64,000 nucleotides of DNA. Origin: CAMLHP01 sp035759745. Lineage in GTDB: Bacteria > Gemmatimonadota > Gemmatimonadetes > Gemmatimonadales > GWC2-71-9. The stretch lies in assembly GCA_035759745.1 (NCBI GenBank), contig DASTUF010000084.1:1-64000 (forward strand), in the 5' to 3' direction. The notes under the pieces are model-generated. The model worked only from the letters and a program-made list of their open reading frames with translations, did not search any database and was not told where the DNA came from. The stretch's first letter is position 1, and every line of letters begins with the position of its first letter. This document shows, piece after piece, positions 53,050 through 60,979 of this stretch. The translations under genes were made by a program, and so were the position numbers.

Positions 53050-54738
53050 CTACTTCCCGGACCTGGTCTTCACGTTGACGATGGCTGCCGCCACCTTCTT
53101 CCTGCGTTCGCGCGACAGCATCCATTGCTGGGGGATGCTGGCAATGTTGCTGACCGCGTAGTACAGGTTGAGCCCCGACGCGAGGTTGACGAAGAACACC
53201 GTCATCATCACCGGCATGACGTACAGCATCATCTTCATCTGCGGGTTGGGCTCCATGCCAAGCTGCCCCACCTTGCTCAGCACGAACATCGAAAGTCCCA
53301 TCACCACCGGGATGATGTACAGCGGATCGGCGCGAGCAAGGTCGGGCAGCCAGAGGAACGACTGGCCCCTGAGCTCGATCGCGTTCTGGAACACGAAGAA
53401 CAGGGCGAACAGCACCGGCATCGGCAGCAGCATCGGCCAGCACCCGCTCAGCGGGTTGGCACCGTGTTCCTTGTACAGCCGGAACATCTCCTGCTGCAGC
53501 AGCGCCGGCTGCTCCTTGTAGCGCTCCTGCGCCGACTTCAAGTGGGGCTGGATCTCCTGCATCTTCATGTTGGCGCGCATGGCCTTCTGGTTCAGCGGCC
53601 AGAGCAGCACCCGCACCAGGATCCCGAACAGCACCAGCACCACGCCGTACGCCAGGTTCAGCTGCTCATGCATCTGCACCAGCAGCCACCGCACCGGCAC
53701 CGCGAAGAACTGGACCATGGTCCGGAACCCGGGCCAGCCATAGGGATTAACGTCGTCGAATTCGTGACCCAGGCTGGTCAGCCGGTCATACTCCATTGGC
53801 CCGATGTAACTGCGCCAGGAGAAGGTCCCGCTGGCCGGCACCGGCAGCACCGCGGCCGTGATCACCGTGTTCGGATCCTTGCCGGCCATCACTGGTGCCG
53901 TGGCCGTTACCCCGCTGATCCGGGGCGACTGGCCCGCCGAATCCACCGCGAAGAGGCTGGCCACGAAGTACATCGACTTGATCGCGGTCCACGCGAACGG
54001 GCCGTTGAGAACCTTGGTCTCGCCCGGGTCGAACGCCCTGAAGTCGGTCCGGTCGACCCCGCCAGCCATGGTAACGATGGCGTAGGACCGGAAGTTGAGC
54101 GATGAATCGGTTTCGGCGTTGTGGAGCCCGCTGCCGAGCGACACCAGCAGCGATGCGCCCTGGGGGGCCAGGGGGGTAACCGTGCCGGCCACCTCGACCT
54201 GATAGTCGGGGTGGAAGGTGTAGGTCAGCTGAACCGACGTACCGCCGCGCTGGGCCGAGAGCGTGAGTGGCGTCGGCCCGTCTACGGTGAGCGCCGTGGC
54301 GCTGGGCTCGAAGGTCCAGTCCCGGAAATCGATAGTGTCCCGGCCATTGACCAGCGCCAGCCCGAAGAGCCCGTCACCCGGCCGGATGAGCTGGACGTTG
54401 CCCGAGTCACCCTTCGCCAGGGTGCGATACTCGTTCAACTCAGCGCCGACCAGTCGAGCACCGCGGGTGCTGATCCGCCAGGTGTAGAGCGGAGCACTGA
54501 CGGTGACCAGCTGCTCGGCGGGCTGGTAGTCGCCGGTCGCGAGATTCGAGTCGGGAGGCGTGGCCTGCATGGCAGGCGCCTGCGCGGTCGGTGCTGTCGC
54601 CCCGCTGTCGGCGGGGAGCACGGTGTCGGCCGCCCCGACGGCAGGGGCGTTCCGGGCGGGCGGGCGCTTGAACAGGAATGTCGGGGCGAGTGCGATCACC
54701 ATGATCAGCATGATCGCCCAGGCAAAGCGTCGGTCCAT
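53050..54738 (-). CDS. yidC: Membrane protein insertase YidC
   Basis: 562 residues, the diderm type. An N-terminal transmembrane helix (about 5-17), a large periplasmic beta domain (about 60-350), then five transmembrane segments with the conserved arginine groove near VLLWPLNQKAMRANMKMQ and GCWPMLLPMPVLFALFFVFQNAIELRG. C-terminal NLYYAVSNIASIPQQWML. Inserts proteins alone or with SecYEG. Spacing to yidD is 19 bases and to mnmE 10 bases, so one operon. Confidence 0.97.
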   Translation of the reverse strand: MDRRFAWAIMLIMVIALAPTFLFKRPPARNAPAVGAADTVLPADSGATAPTAQAPAMQATPPDSNLATGDYQPAEQLVTVSAPLYTWRISTRGARLVGAELNEYRTLAKGDSGNVQLIRPGDGLFGLALVNGRDTIDFRDWTFEPSATALTVDGPTPLTLSAQRGGTSVQLTYTFHPDYQVEVAGTVTPLAPQGASLLVSLGSGLHNAETDSSLNFRSYAIVTMAGGVDRTDFRAFDPGETKVLNGPFAWTAIKSMYFVASLFAVDSAGQSPRISGVTATAPVMAGKDPNTVITAAVLPVPASGTFSWRSYIGPMEYDRLTSLGHEFDDVNPYGWPGFRTMVQFFAVPVRWLLVQMHEQLNLAYGVVLVLFGILVRVLLWPLNQKAMRANMKMQEIQPHLKSAQERYKEQPALLQQEMFRLYKEHGANPLSGCWPMLLPMPVLFALFFVFQNAIELRGQSFLWLPDLARADPLYIIPVVMGLSMFVLSKVGQLGMEPNPQMKMMLYVMPVMMTVFFVNLASGLNLYYAVSNIASIPQQWMLSRERRKKVAAAIVNVKTRSGK

Positions 54739-54757
54739 GGGGCGTCAGGTCACAGGT

Positions 54758-54988
54758 TCAGGGAACGGGATCGGGCCCGCCGGGATTCCAGGGGTGGCAC
54801 CGGGCCAGCCGTCGAATGGAGAGCCAGCCGCCCTTGAGAACCCCGTACCGGCTCAGTGCCTCGACTGCGTAGTGCGAGCAGGTGGGGTAGAAGCGGCAGG
54901 AAGCCGGCAGTGCGGCCGAGATGGTCACCTGGTAGCCGCGAATGAGAAGCATCAGCGCGCGCCGCGGCAGTTGGGACAGCGGGGGCAC
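54758..54988 (-). CDS. yidD: Membrane protein insertion efficiency factor YidD
   Basis: 76 residues from a GTG. The family core LIRGYQVTISAALPASCRFYPTCSHYAVEALSRYG has the two to three cysteines typical of YidD, and it ends with the WNPGGPDPVP tail. An amphipathic N-terminal helix places it at the inner membrane near YidC. Its position between rnpA and yidC is the standard one. Confidence 0.95.
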   Translation of the reverse strand: MPPLSQLPRRALMLLIRGYQVTISAALPASCRFYPTCSHYAVEALSRYGVLKGGWLSIRRLARCHPWNPGGPDPVP

Positions 54989-54994
54989 GGGTCG

Positions 54995-55348
54995 TCACCT
55001 CTCGGGCGTCACGGCGTCGCGCCAGGCCGCCACTTGGCGACGCAGTTCGCCGAAGGGCTGGCCGTAGGCCTCGCGCCGGGCCCGGATGACCAGGTCCCAG
55101 GCGGGCGACTGTGGCAGCACGTCGCGGCGCCAGATCTCCCGCAGCTGCCGCCGCAAACGATTGCGGGCCACCGCGCTGGTTCCGTACTTCGGAACGATGA
55201 GACCCATGCGCGGGTGGCCCGTCAAGTTGTCAGCCCAGATCATTTCCAGATGTTCCGACCGCCGGCGCCGCCCCCGAGCGAGACAGCGGCGGACATCAGC
55301 GGCCCGCGCGAGCCGGTTGGCCCGCCCGAGACGCTCGCCGTCCGTCAG
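54995..55348 (-). CDS. rnpA: Ribonuclease P protein component, probable CTG start
   Basis: 117 residues if translation begins at CTG 55348. The protein subunit of RNase P, pairing with the RNA at 61839-62200. The basic signature VARNRLRRQLREIWRR is intact. From the first in-frame ATG (55243) the protein would be only 82 residues and would lack RLGRANRLARAADVRRCLA, clearly part of the RnpA fold. Upstream the frame is open to a stop at 55423-55421 with no ATG, GTG or TTG. The CTG overlaps the rpmH stop as CTGA. A GGGAG lies only 3 bases ahead of it. Confidence 0.85.
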   Translation of the reverse strand: MTDGERLGRANRLARAADVRRCLARGRRRRSEHLEMIWADNLTGHPRMGLIVPKYGTSAVARNRLRRQLREIWRRDVLPQSPAWDLVIRARREAYGQPFGELRRQVAAWRDAVTPER

Positions 55349-55506
55349 GCGCTCCCGTGCTTCGACGGGATCGAGACGGTCAGCCGCTTCCGGCCCTTCT
55401 TGCGGCGGCGCGAGAGCACGTCACGGCCCCATCGGGTGGCCATGCGGGCGCGGAATCCATGCTTGGCAATCCGGCGCTTGTTGCGCGGACGGTACGACGG
55501 CTTCAT
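55345..55506 (-). CDS. rpmH: Large ribosomal subunit protein bL34
   Basis: 53 residues beginning MKPSYRPRNKRRIAKHGF and running RMATRWGRDVLSRRRKKGRKRL, a near-standard bL34 with a slightly longer C-terminus (TVSIPSKHGSA). First gene of the rpmH-rnpA-yidD-yidC-mnmE operon. Its stop overlaps the proposed rnpA start. A GGAGG lies a few bases upstream of the ATG. Confidence 0.97.
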   Translation of the reverse strand: MKPSYRPRNKRRIAKHGFRARMATRWGRDVLSRRRKKGRKRLTVSIPSKHGSA

Positions 55507-55568
55507 GAAACACTTCCTCCAGTGAGCCCGGAAAGCTATATGGGGACTGAAGTTTGGGCAAGCCCTTA

Positions 55569-55650
55569 GCGTGAACGGGAGCAGCAATCGCGTGAAAAGG
55601 TGGCCTCCCTTTCACGCTTTTTCCTTTCCGTTCACGCAGTTGCTGTTCCC
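55569..55650. repeat. Nested inverted repeats in the rpmH-dnaA intergenic region
   Basis: Outer arms GCGTGAACGG (55569-55578) and CCGTTCACGC (55628-55637). Inner arms GCGTGAAA (55590-55597) and TTTCACGC (55610-55617), the latter followed by TTTTTCC. A third pair, GGGAGCAGCAA (55577-55587) and TTGCTGTTCCC (55640-55650, one mismatch), is ordered so that it competes with the outer pair. The GTGAACGG/GTGAAA words match elements at 16757-16817 and 58502-58588. Confidence 0.65.
55590..55622 (+). terminator. Terminator-like stem-loop in the rpmH-dnaA gap
   Basis: Perfect 8-bp stem GCGTGAAA/TTTCACGC with a 12-base loop and a five-T run on the plus strand. It lies between the divergent rpmH and dnaA genes and upstream of the dnaA promoter, so it could stop read-through toward dnaA. 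No plus-strand gene ends nearby. Confidence 0.4.
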
Positions 55651-55663
55651 GCGGTTTTGGTAT

Positions 55664-55692
55664 TTGACTTTTCCACACACGACCCGTAACAT
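55664..55692 (+). promoter_or_regulatory. dnaA promoter with overlapping DnaA-box-like site
   Basis: The -35 box TTGACT (55664-55669), 17-bp spacer and -10 box TAACAT (55687-55692) lie about 45 bases upstream of the dnaA ATG. TTTTCCACA (55669-55677), one base different from the DnaA box TTATCCACA, sits in the spacer next to the -35, consistent with autorepression by DnaA. Confidence 0.65.
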
Positions 55693-55732
55693 CCCTCGCC
55701 CTTGGAACAACCCTCAGCTTTTTCGAGTGTAG

Positions 55733-57118
55733 ATGCAGCAGTCCGCCCGGGACGCGTGGAAGCGTATTCTCGATTCCGCCAAGCGCGATCTACCCGATCA
55801 CACGATCCGCACCTGGCTCGAACCCACGGAAGCCATCGAGTACGACGATGGCCGCCTGGTCGTCGCCGCGCCCGATCAATTCGCGGTTGAATGGAACGAG
55901 ACCAAGCACGCCCCCGTGCTTGCCCGCATCGCGCAGGAAGTGCTGGGCGAGCCGGTGACGCTGGTCTTCCGGGTCCAGGAGGACCGCCAGCGCCGCCCGC
56001 AGATGGACTTCTTCGTGGCGCCTTCGCCCGCGGTGGCGCCGCCGGCGGTGCCCGTCAATCCCAGTAGCCAGCCGCTCAACGAGCGCTACGGGTTTGCCCA
56101 GTTCGTCATCGGCAAGTCCAATGAGCTGGCGGCCGCGGCCGCCCACGCGGTGACGTCGGCGCCGGGCAAGACCTACAACCCGCTCTTCATTTATGGCGCC
56201 ACCGGGCTGGGCAAGACCCACCTGATGCAGGCCATCGCCCACAAGGTGCTGGAGAACAACCCGGACTCCCGGGTACTGTATGTGGGCGCCGAGCAATTCA
56301 TCAACGAAGTCATCGAAAGCATCCACAGCCGGACCATGCCGGAGTTCCGGCGCCGGTACCGGAGTGACGTGGACCTCTTCCTGGTGGACGACGTGCATTT
56401 CCTTGAGGGCAAGGAAATGACCCAGGAGGAGTTCTTCCACACCTTCAATGCGCTCTACGAGGCGGGCAAGCAGATCGTCCTGACGTCGGACCGCCCGCCC
56501 AAGGAAATCCCGAACCTCGAGGCCCGGCTGGTCAGCCGCTTCGAATGGGGCATGGTGGCCGACGTGGGCCAGCCCGACCTGGAGCACCGGATCGCCATTC
56601 TGCGGAAGAAGCAGGAGCAGGACCATCTCGAGCTCACCATTCCGGACGACGTGCTCCGCTTCATCGCCGAGCACGTCCGGACCAGCGTGCGCGAGCTCGA
56701 GGGCTGCATCATCAAGATGCTGCTCTACGCCTCGCTCAAGCACCGCGAGATTTCCATTGAGCTGGCCCGCGAGGCCCTGGCCGACAAGATCCGCTCCGAC
56801 GATGACGAGCTCGAACCCGAAGCACGGCCGACCATCTCGCGGGTGCAGGAGGTCGTCGCCCGCCGCTGGGGTGTCACACCCGAGGGGCTCCGGAGCAAGG
56901 CCCGGATCAAGACCCTCACCGTGCCGCGGCAGATCGCGATGTACCTCGCGCGTGAGGTGCTGCAGATGCAACTTGTGGAAATCGGCCAGGCCTTCGGCGG
57001 CCGCGACCACTCGACAGTGATTCACAGTGTCGACAAGGTGCAGCGACAGATGCAGCGCGATCGCACATTTCGCGAGCGCGTGGAGCACGCCAGGCACGAA
57101 GTGGTGACAGCCGGCTGA
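55733..57118 (+). CDS. dnaA: Chromosomal replication initiator protein DnaA
   Basis: 461 residues. Domain I (about 1-85) for DnaB/oligomer contacts, short linker II, AAA+ domain III with Walker A GATGLGKTHL (from about residue 155) and Walker B DLFLVDDVHFLEGK, the DnaA signature RTSVRELEGC, and the C-terminal helix-turn-helix GGRDHSTVIHSVDKV that reads DnaA boxes. It opens oriC and here lies next to dnaN, with the likely origin in between. Confidence 0.99.
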   Translation: MQQSARDAWKRILDSAKRDLPDHTIRTWLEPTEAIEYDDGRLVVAAPDQFAVEWNETKHAPVLARIAQEVLGEPVTLVFRVQEDRQRRPQMDFFVAPSPAVAPPAVPVNPSSQPLNERYGFAQFVIGKSNELAAAAAHAVTSAPGKTYNPLFIYGATGLGKTHLMQAIAHKVLENNPDSRVLYVGAEQFINEVIESIHSRTMPEFRRRYRSDVDLFLVDDVHFLEGKEMTQEEFFHTFNALYEAGKQIVLTSDRPPKEIPNLEARLVSRFEWGMVADVGQPDLEHRIAILRKKQEQDHLELTIPDDVLRFIAEHVRTSVRELEGCIIKMLLYASLKHREISIELAREALADKIRSDDDELEPEARPTISRVQEVVARRWGVTPEGLRSKARIKTLTVPRQIAMYLAREVLQMQLVEIGQAFGGRDHSTVIHSVDKVQRQMQRDRTFRERVEHARHEVVTAG

Positions 57119-57365
57119 GCGTCACCCACAGAATCTTCCACGCGTTGAAAGCGGGAATGTAGGTAATCTGGACGACGGGGATTTTCGGGGGTTGGGAAGC
57201 GCATTCGTCCCCATCCCCCACGGAGGTCCAACACGAACGGAGCGCTGGAGACAGTGCAGTACGTAGGAGTTGTGCCGCCGGTCCACATTTCCGGCCTCTC
57301 TACTACTACTGCTATATCTCTTAAATTGGTGAAGTAGTCTTAATTAGAGCCATCCGAGGAGAGGC
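57119..57365. other. Candidate replication origin (oriC) between dnaA and dnaN
   Basis: 247 bases without a gene. A TCCACA core (57282-57287) is followed by a GC-rich spacer and then five CTA/CTG triplets (57300-57314), which resemble the DnaA-trio element of bacterial unwinding sites. AT-rich DNA follows (57311-57352), ending at the dnaN ribosome site GAGGAGAGG. The order box, GC spacer, trios, AT-rich matches the Bacillus subtilis layout. Further DnaA boxes are weak (TCACCCACA near 57121). Confidence 0.6.
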
Positions 57366-58478
57366 ATGAAGTTCTCGATCACGCGCGAGCAGATGCAGGA
57401 AGGACTCGTCGCCGTCGCGGCAGCGGTGCCGTCGAAGACGACACTGCCGGTGCTCTCGAATATCCTGGTCGAGGCGGGCAAGGACGGGATCCGGCTCTCG
57501 GGCACCGACCTCGACGTCTCGGTGAGCACGACCGTGAGCGCATCGGTCGACCAGGAAGGCGCCATCACGCTGCCGGCCCGCAAGCTGGTCGAGATCGTGC
57601 GCGAACTTCCCAGCGCCTCGATCCGGATCACAGGATCGGGTGAGCAGCGGGTGTCCATCGAGTGCGGCCGGTCGCGCTTCAAGCTGCTGGGCCTGCCCAA
57701 GGAAGAGTTCCCCGCCTTTCCGGCAGTCAAGTTCGACAAGGCCTGGCGGGCGACATCGGGCGACCTCCAGAAGCTCATCTCCCACGTGGCGTTCGCCGCC
57801 AGCACCGAGGAAAGCCGCCCGATTCTCAACGGCGTGCTCTGGGAGCTCCGGCCTGAACGGATGCGCATGGTCGCCACCAACGGCCATCGCCTCGCCAAGA
57901 TGGACGTCCCCGCCACCGCAGGCGGTGGCGCCCAGGCCGACCTCATCGTACCACCCAAGGCCCTGGAGCAGATCCGCCGGCTGTTTGGTTCCGATGAGGA
58001 TGTCGAGATCGCCCGGAGCGAGAATCACCTCGCCTTCCGGACCGGTTCGACCCAGATCTACACCCGGCTGATCGACGGACCGTATCCCAACTACGAGCAG
58101 GTGATTCCGCGGGAAAACGACAAGGTCGCCACCACCGACAAGGCGGCGATCGCGGCGGCGCTGCGGCGCATGAGCATCGTCGCCAGCGACCAGACCCACC
58201 GGATCCGGCTGGCCTTCGCCAATGGCTCGTGCAAGCTGTCGGTGCAGACCCCTGACCTGGGCGAGGCCCAGGAAGAGGTGACGGTGAGTTACGAGGGGGA
58301 CCCGCTGGAGATCGGCTTCAACGCGGCCTACATGCTCGAGATCCTGAAGTTCATGCCCACCGACGAGGTGCGGTTCACCTTCAAGGCACCCGAGCGCGCG
58401 GCGACCTGCGAACCGGTGGGCTGGGACGACCCGGCCAGCTACCTCGCCCTGGTCATGCCACTCAGGCTCGTAGACTAG
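57366..58478 (+). CDS. dnaN: DNA polymerase III sliding clamp (beta subunit)
   Basis: 370 residues, the ring-shaped processivity clamp. Three clamp domains are evident, beginning MKFSITREQMQEGLVAVAAAVPSK and ending YLALVMPLRLVD (the usual MPMRL-type terminus). GAGGAG precedes the ATG. It works with DnaA nearby and with holA at 37473-38525. The stop codon is part of a (TAGAC)5 tandem repeat. Confidence 0.98.
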   Translation: MKFSITREQMQEGLVAVAAAVPSKTTLPVLSNILVEAGKDGIRLSGTDLDVSVSTTVSASVDQEGAITLPARKLVEIVRELPSASIRITGSGEQRVSIECGRSRFKLLGLPKEEFPAFPAVKFDKAWRATSGDLQKLISHVAFAASTEESRPILNGVLWELRPERMRMVATNGHRLAKMDVPATAGGGAQADLIVPPKALEQIRRLFGSDEDVEIARSENHLAFRTGSTQIYTRLIDGPYPNYEQVIPRENDKVATTDKAAIAAALRRMSIVASDQTHRIRLAFANGSCKLSVQTPDLGEAQEEVTVSYEGDPLEIGFNAAYMLEILKFMPTDEVRFTFKAPERAATCEPVGWDDPASYLALVMPLRLVD

Positions 58479-58495
58479 ACTAGACTAGACTAGAC
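58471..58495. repeat. Pentanucleotide tandem repeat (TAGAC)5 at the dnaN stop
   Basis: Five perfect TAGAC units start five bases before the dnaN stop codon, which is itself in the second unit. Loss or gain of units would not change DnaN, because the stop is read early. Confidence 0.85.
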
Positions 58496-58501
58496 TGGGA
58501 T

Positions 58502-58588
58502 GTGATTGGTGAAGGGTGAACGGTGATGGGTGATTGGGCGACTGCGCCTCCCTGCCCCGTTCACTCATCACCGCTCACTTTTCACTCA
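58502..58588. repeat. Word-repeat hairpin (word GTGAACGGTGATGGGTGA)
   Basis: Left arm 58502-58538 (GTGATTGGTGAAGGGTGAAC type) and right arm 58556-58588 (CCCCGTTCACTCATCACCGC type). It lies between dnaN and the convergent gene, whose stop codon (58586-58588) is the last three bases of the right arm. Confidence 0.68.
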
Positions 58589-59125
58589 GAGCGTCTCCTG
58601 CCCCTCCCGCTCCGTCGCCGGATACCCGTTCTCCATCGACACTTCTTCCAGCCGCCTCAGCGCGTCCGCCGTGCTGGGCGTGACCCGGTTGCGCTTGGCG
58701 GCGCGGTGCTCGCTCCACCGGGCCGAAGCACTGTGGCGGAAGTCATCGATGGTGCTGCTGGCCCAGTTGCGGGCCTTGCGAGTGCTCTCGGGGGCCAGCG
58801 CAGCCGCCACGGCGGCACCGGCCAGGGATCCGAGTGTGGCGTAGAGCGCGCCGTGAGACTTGGGCTGACGGCGACCATGGCGGACCCGCTCGTAACTGTC
58901 CAGGGCTGCTGCCCCCAGCGAACTGGCTCGGCTGGGCAGGTCGAGATCGCGCACCTTGCGGGACACGTCGCGCGAAGTCTCGCGCCCCCGTTCAGTCGCG
59001 ACCAGCAACGCCACACCGGCGCCCACCGCTGCGGCCACGGTCATCGCGGGAACGTGGTTCCACCACGACGACCCGGACCGCTCTGATTCAATATCGGTCA
59101 AGAGATCCTGCGAGCGTTCAGGCAT
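58586..59125 (-). CDS. Membrane-anchored YtxH-like protein
   Basis: 179 residues, start at 59125 with GGAGG 7 bases upstream (the frame is open further but lacks coding character). A transmembrane helix covers about 23-42 (VPAMTVAAAVGAGVALLVAT), a glycine/alanine-rich second hydrophobic stretch lies at about 95-112, and the basic, helical remainder resembles the YtxH-type cell-envelope stress proteins. No assigned function. Confidence 0.6.
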   Translation of the reverse strand: MPERSQDLLTDIESERSGSSWWNHVPAMTVAAAVGAGVALLVATERGRETSRDVSRKVRDLDLPSRASSLGAAALDSYERVRHGRRQPKSHGALYATLGSLAGAAVAAALAPESTRKARNWASSTIDDFRHSASARWSEHRAAKRNRVTPSTADALRRLEEVSMENGYPATEREGQETL

Positions 59126-59217
59126 GGGAGCACCTCCGTAATTGGCTGCGAACCACTTGTTCTCCCTCAAAAGTTGGCCATGCGGGCCGCTGCTGCGGTG
59201 ACCGATGACCAGCAGAG

Positions 59218-60090
59218 TCAGGGAGTCGGGAGGGGTATGGGGACGGTCCTCGGCTCTACCGGGACCACCACGGGCGTTCCGGGCTGCTCCACCGGCTGGG
59301 CGATGTCCTGGGCCTTCGGCAATTCCTCGGTCTCCCGGGGGACTTCCACCCACTCGCCCCGCATCCGGCGGAGGATCAGCGCCTGCCGCGCCCGCATCCG
59401 GCCCGGCTGATAGTCCGGATTGGATGACAGTGGAAACGGCAGCGTCGCTGCCAGGGCGGCGGCCTGGTGCCGGGTGAGCCGCGATGGCGCCCGATCGAAG
59501 TACGCCTCGCTCGCGTCGCGCACCCCCCAGACGCCCGGGCCCAGCTCGACGACGTTGACGTAGAGCTCCAGCAGGCGATCCTTTCCGAGCGCCCACTCCA
59601 GCCGATAGGCGGTGACCGCCTCCTTCACCTTGCGCAGCGGGTTCCGCGACGGCGACAGGTACAGGTTCTTGGCCAGCTGCTGCGAAATCGTGCTGGCCCC
59701 ACGAAGCCGGCTGCGCCGCCTCCACGCGCCCGGCAGCGCTTCCAGCAGCGCGTCCCAGTCGCGGCCGCTGGTCCAGCTGAAGTGGTCACGAGGGTAGCCC
59801 AGCGCCTTCCGGAGCTCCACGAAGTCGAGGCCGCCATGGCTCCGGAACCGGTTGTCCTCACCCCGGATGACCGCGGCAAGGAACAGCGGCGAGATGCTGT
59901 CGAGCGGCACCGGCTGATAGGGAGGCTCGAGCGACGCGATCGGTATCCGCTCCCGCATCCGCATGAATGCGGTCTCGGACGGGAAGTGGGTCGCGTACCA
60001 GATGGGCGGTGGCCAGACGGCAAACAGCCACCCCACGAAAATCAGCGAGGCGGCTGCAATGCCGAGAAGAAACCGACGGACGATGCGCAC
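59218..60090 (-). CDS. mtgA: Monofunctional peptidoglycan glycosyltransferase
   Basis: 290 residues with a GTG start at 60090 and one transmembrane helix (about 5-22). The glycosyltransferase 51 domain has VIRGEDNRFRSHGGLD (catalytic Glu), RGASTISQQLAKNLYLSPSRN and KEAVTAYRLEWALGKDRLLELYVNVVELGPGVWG. Polymerises lipid II without a transpeptidase domain. It sits at the end of a possible operon with two secreted-protein genes. Confidence 0.92.
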   Translation of the reverse strand: MRIVRRFLLGIAAASLIFVGWLFAVWPPPIWYATHFPSETAFMRMRERIPIASLEPPYQPVPLDSISPLFLAAVIRGEDNRFRSHGGLDFVELRKALGYPRDHFSWTSGRDWDALLEALPGAWRRRSRLRGASTISQQLAKNLYLSPSRNPLRKVKEAVTAYRLEWALGKDRLLELYVNVVELGPGVWGVRDASEAYFDRAPSRLTRHQAAALAATLPFPLSSNPDYQPGRMRARQALILRRMRGEWVEVPRETEELPKAQDIAQPVEQPGTPVVVPVEPRTVPIPLPTP

Positions 60091-60100
60091 CGGCGGTGAA

Positions 60101-60979
60101 TCAGCGCAGCAGGATTGCGCGAGCGGTGCCCCGCTGCCGACCCTCCACCGTCTGGCCCACCGATGGCACCGTGACCCGGACCAGCGACGATTCGGCAGAC
60201 TCGAATCCTGCCGGCACTCCGTCGGTGCCGAGGTACACCGTGGTGGCACGCTCGCCCTGGGTGTCGATGTCGCGCTGCTGGCCGAACTCGGTGACCGACC
60301 CCTGCTGGGTGAAAGTTCCCTGGCCGGTCAGCACCAGCGCCGTGCGGGCACCGCGAACCGACGGCCCCGACGCGACCCAACTCATGCGTGCAACTTCCTT
60401 GACCGTCGAGCTCGGTCCGCCCAGCGCGGCGATGGTCGTGTCGGTCCACACTGCCCCGGTTGCCACACCACCCGCTGGAAGCGACGGCACCAGGAACCGG
60501 ATCAGCGATTCCACCCTCCCTGCCAGCAGGTTGGTGCGATCCACGCTCAGCGAATCGAGGTGGCCGTTGGGGGTCACGCGAATTGACCACACCGTGCCGC
60601 GGGCGCTGTCCAGCAGCGCCGGAGGCACCGGCACCTGGGTTGATGCCAGGATCGAATCCAGGACAAATGTCAGCCGGAACCCCCTGTCGGCGGCCTCGGC
60701 ACTCTGGCCCAGCCACGCCGTGATGGCAATGTACTGAACCACCGAATCACCGTTGGGCATCGCGAATGCCGTGGTGTCGTTCATCAACACCTGGTACCGC
60801 GCCGTCATGCTCGGCGAGAGCAGCACTACATCGCCGGTGCCTGGGCGACTGACCGGTATCGCCGTATCGACCGGCGTCACCACTCCGGTCGGAGCCGGCG
60901 GCAACGGCCGCGCTGGCGGCGCCGCCGTGGCACAGCCCGCCAGACCCAGCATAAGGATGACTGAACGTGCAGCTGTCAT
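60101..60979 (-). CDS. Lipoprotein of unknown function (paired with upstream gene)
   Basis: 292 residues with lipobox GLAGC near residue 15 and a proline/alanine-rich linker. The mature part is beta-rich, with LTFVLDSILAS, GTVWSIRVTPNGHLDSLSV and VATGAVWTDTTIAALGG. The last pattern recalls GTKAGDSWSDTV in the neighbouring gene, so the two may be paralogues. Overlaps its upstream neighbour by 4 bases. No family recognised. Confidence 0.72.
   Translation of the reverse strand: MTAARSVILMLGLAGCATAAPPARPLPPAPTGVVTPVDTAIPVSRPGTGDVVLLSPSMTARYQVLMNDTTAFAMPNGDSVVQYIAITAWLGQSAEAADRGFRLTFVLDSILASTQVPVPPALLDSARGTVWSIRVTPNGHLDSLSVDRTNLLAGRVESLIRFLVPSLPAGGVATGAVWTDTTIAALGGPSSTVKEVARMSWVASGPSVRGARTALVLTGQGTFTQQGSVTEFGQQRDIDTQGERATTVYLGTDGVPAGFESAESSLVRVTVPSVGQTVEGRQRGTARAILLR

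Noticed and set aside
54750..54998. 82-codon frame overlapping yidD
   Set aside because: Different frame. The yidD frame carries the conserved CRFYPTCS motif.
54995..55243. rnpA as an 82-residue protein from the first ATG
   Set aside because: It would delete conserved N-terminal RnpA sequence that is plainly present in frame upstream.
58471..58495. Phase-variation switch in dnaN
   Set aside because: The stop codon is read within the second unit, so changes in unit number do not alter the protein.
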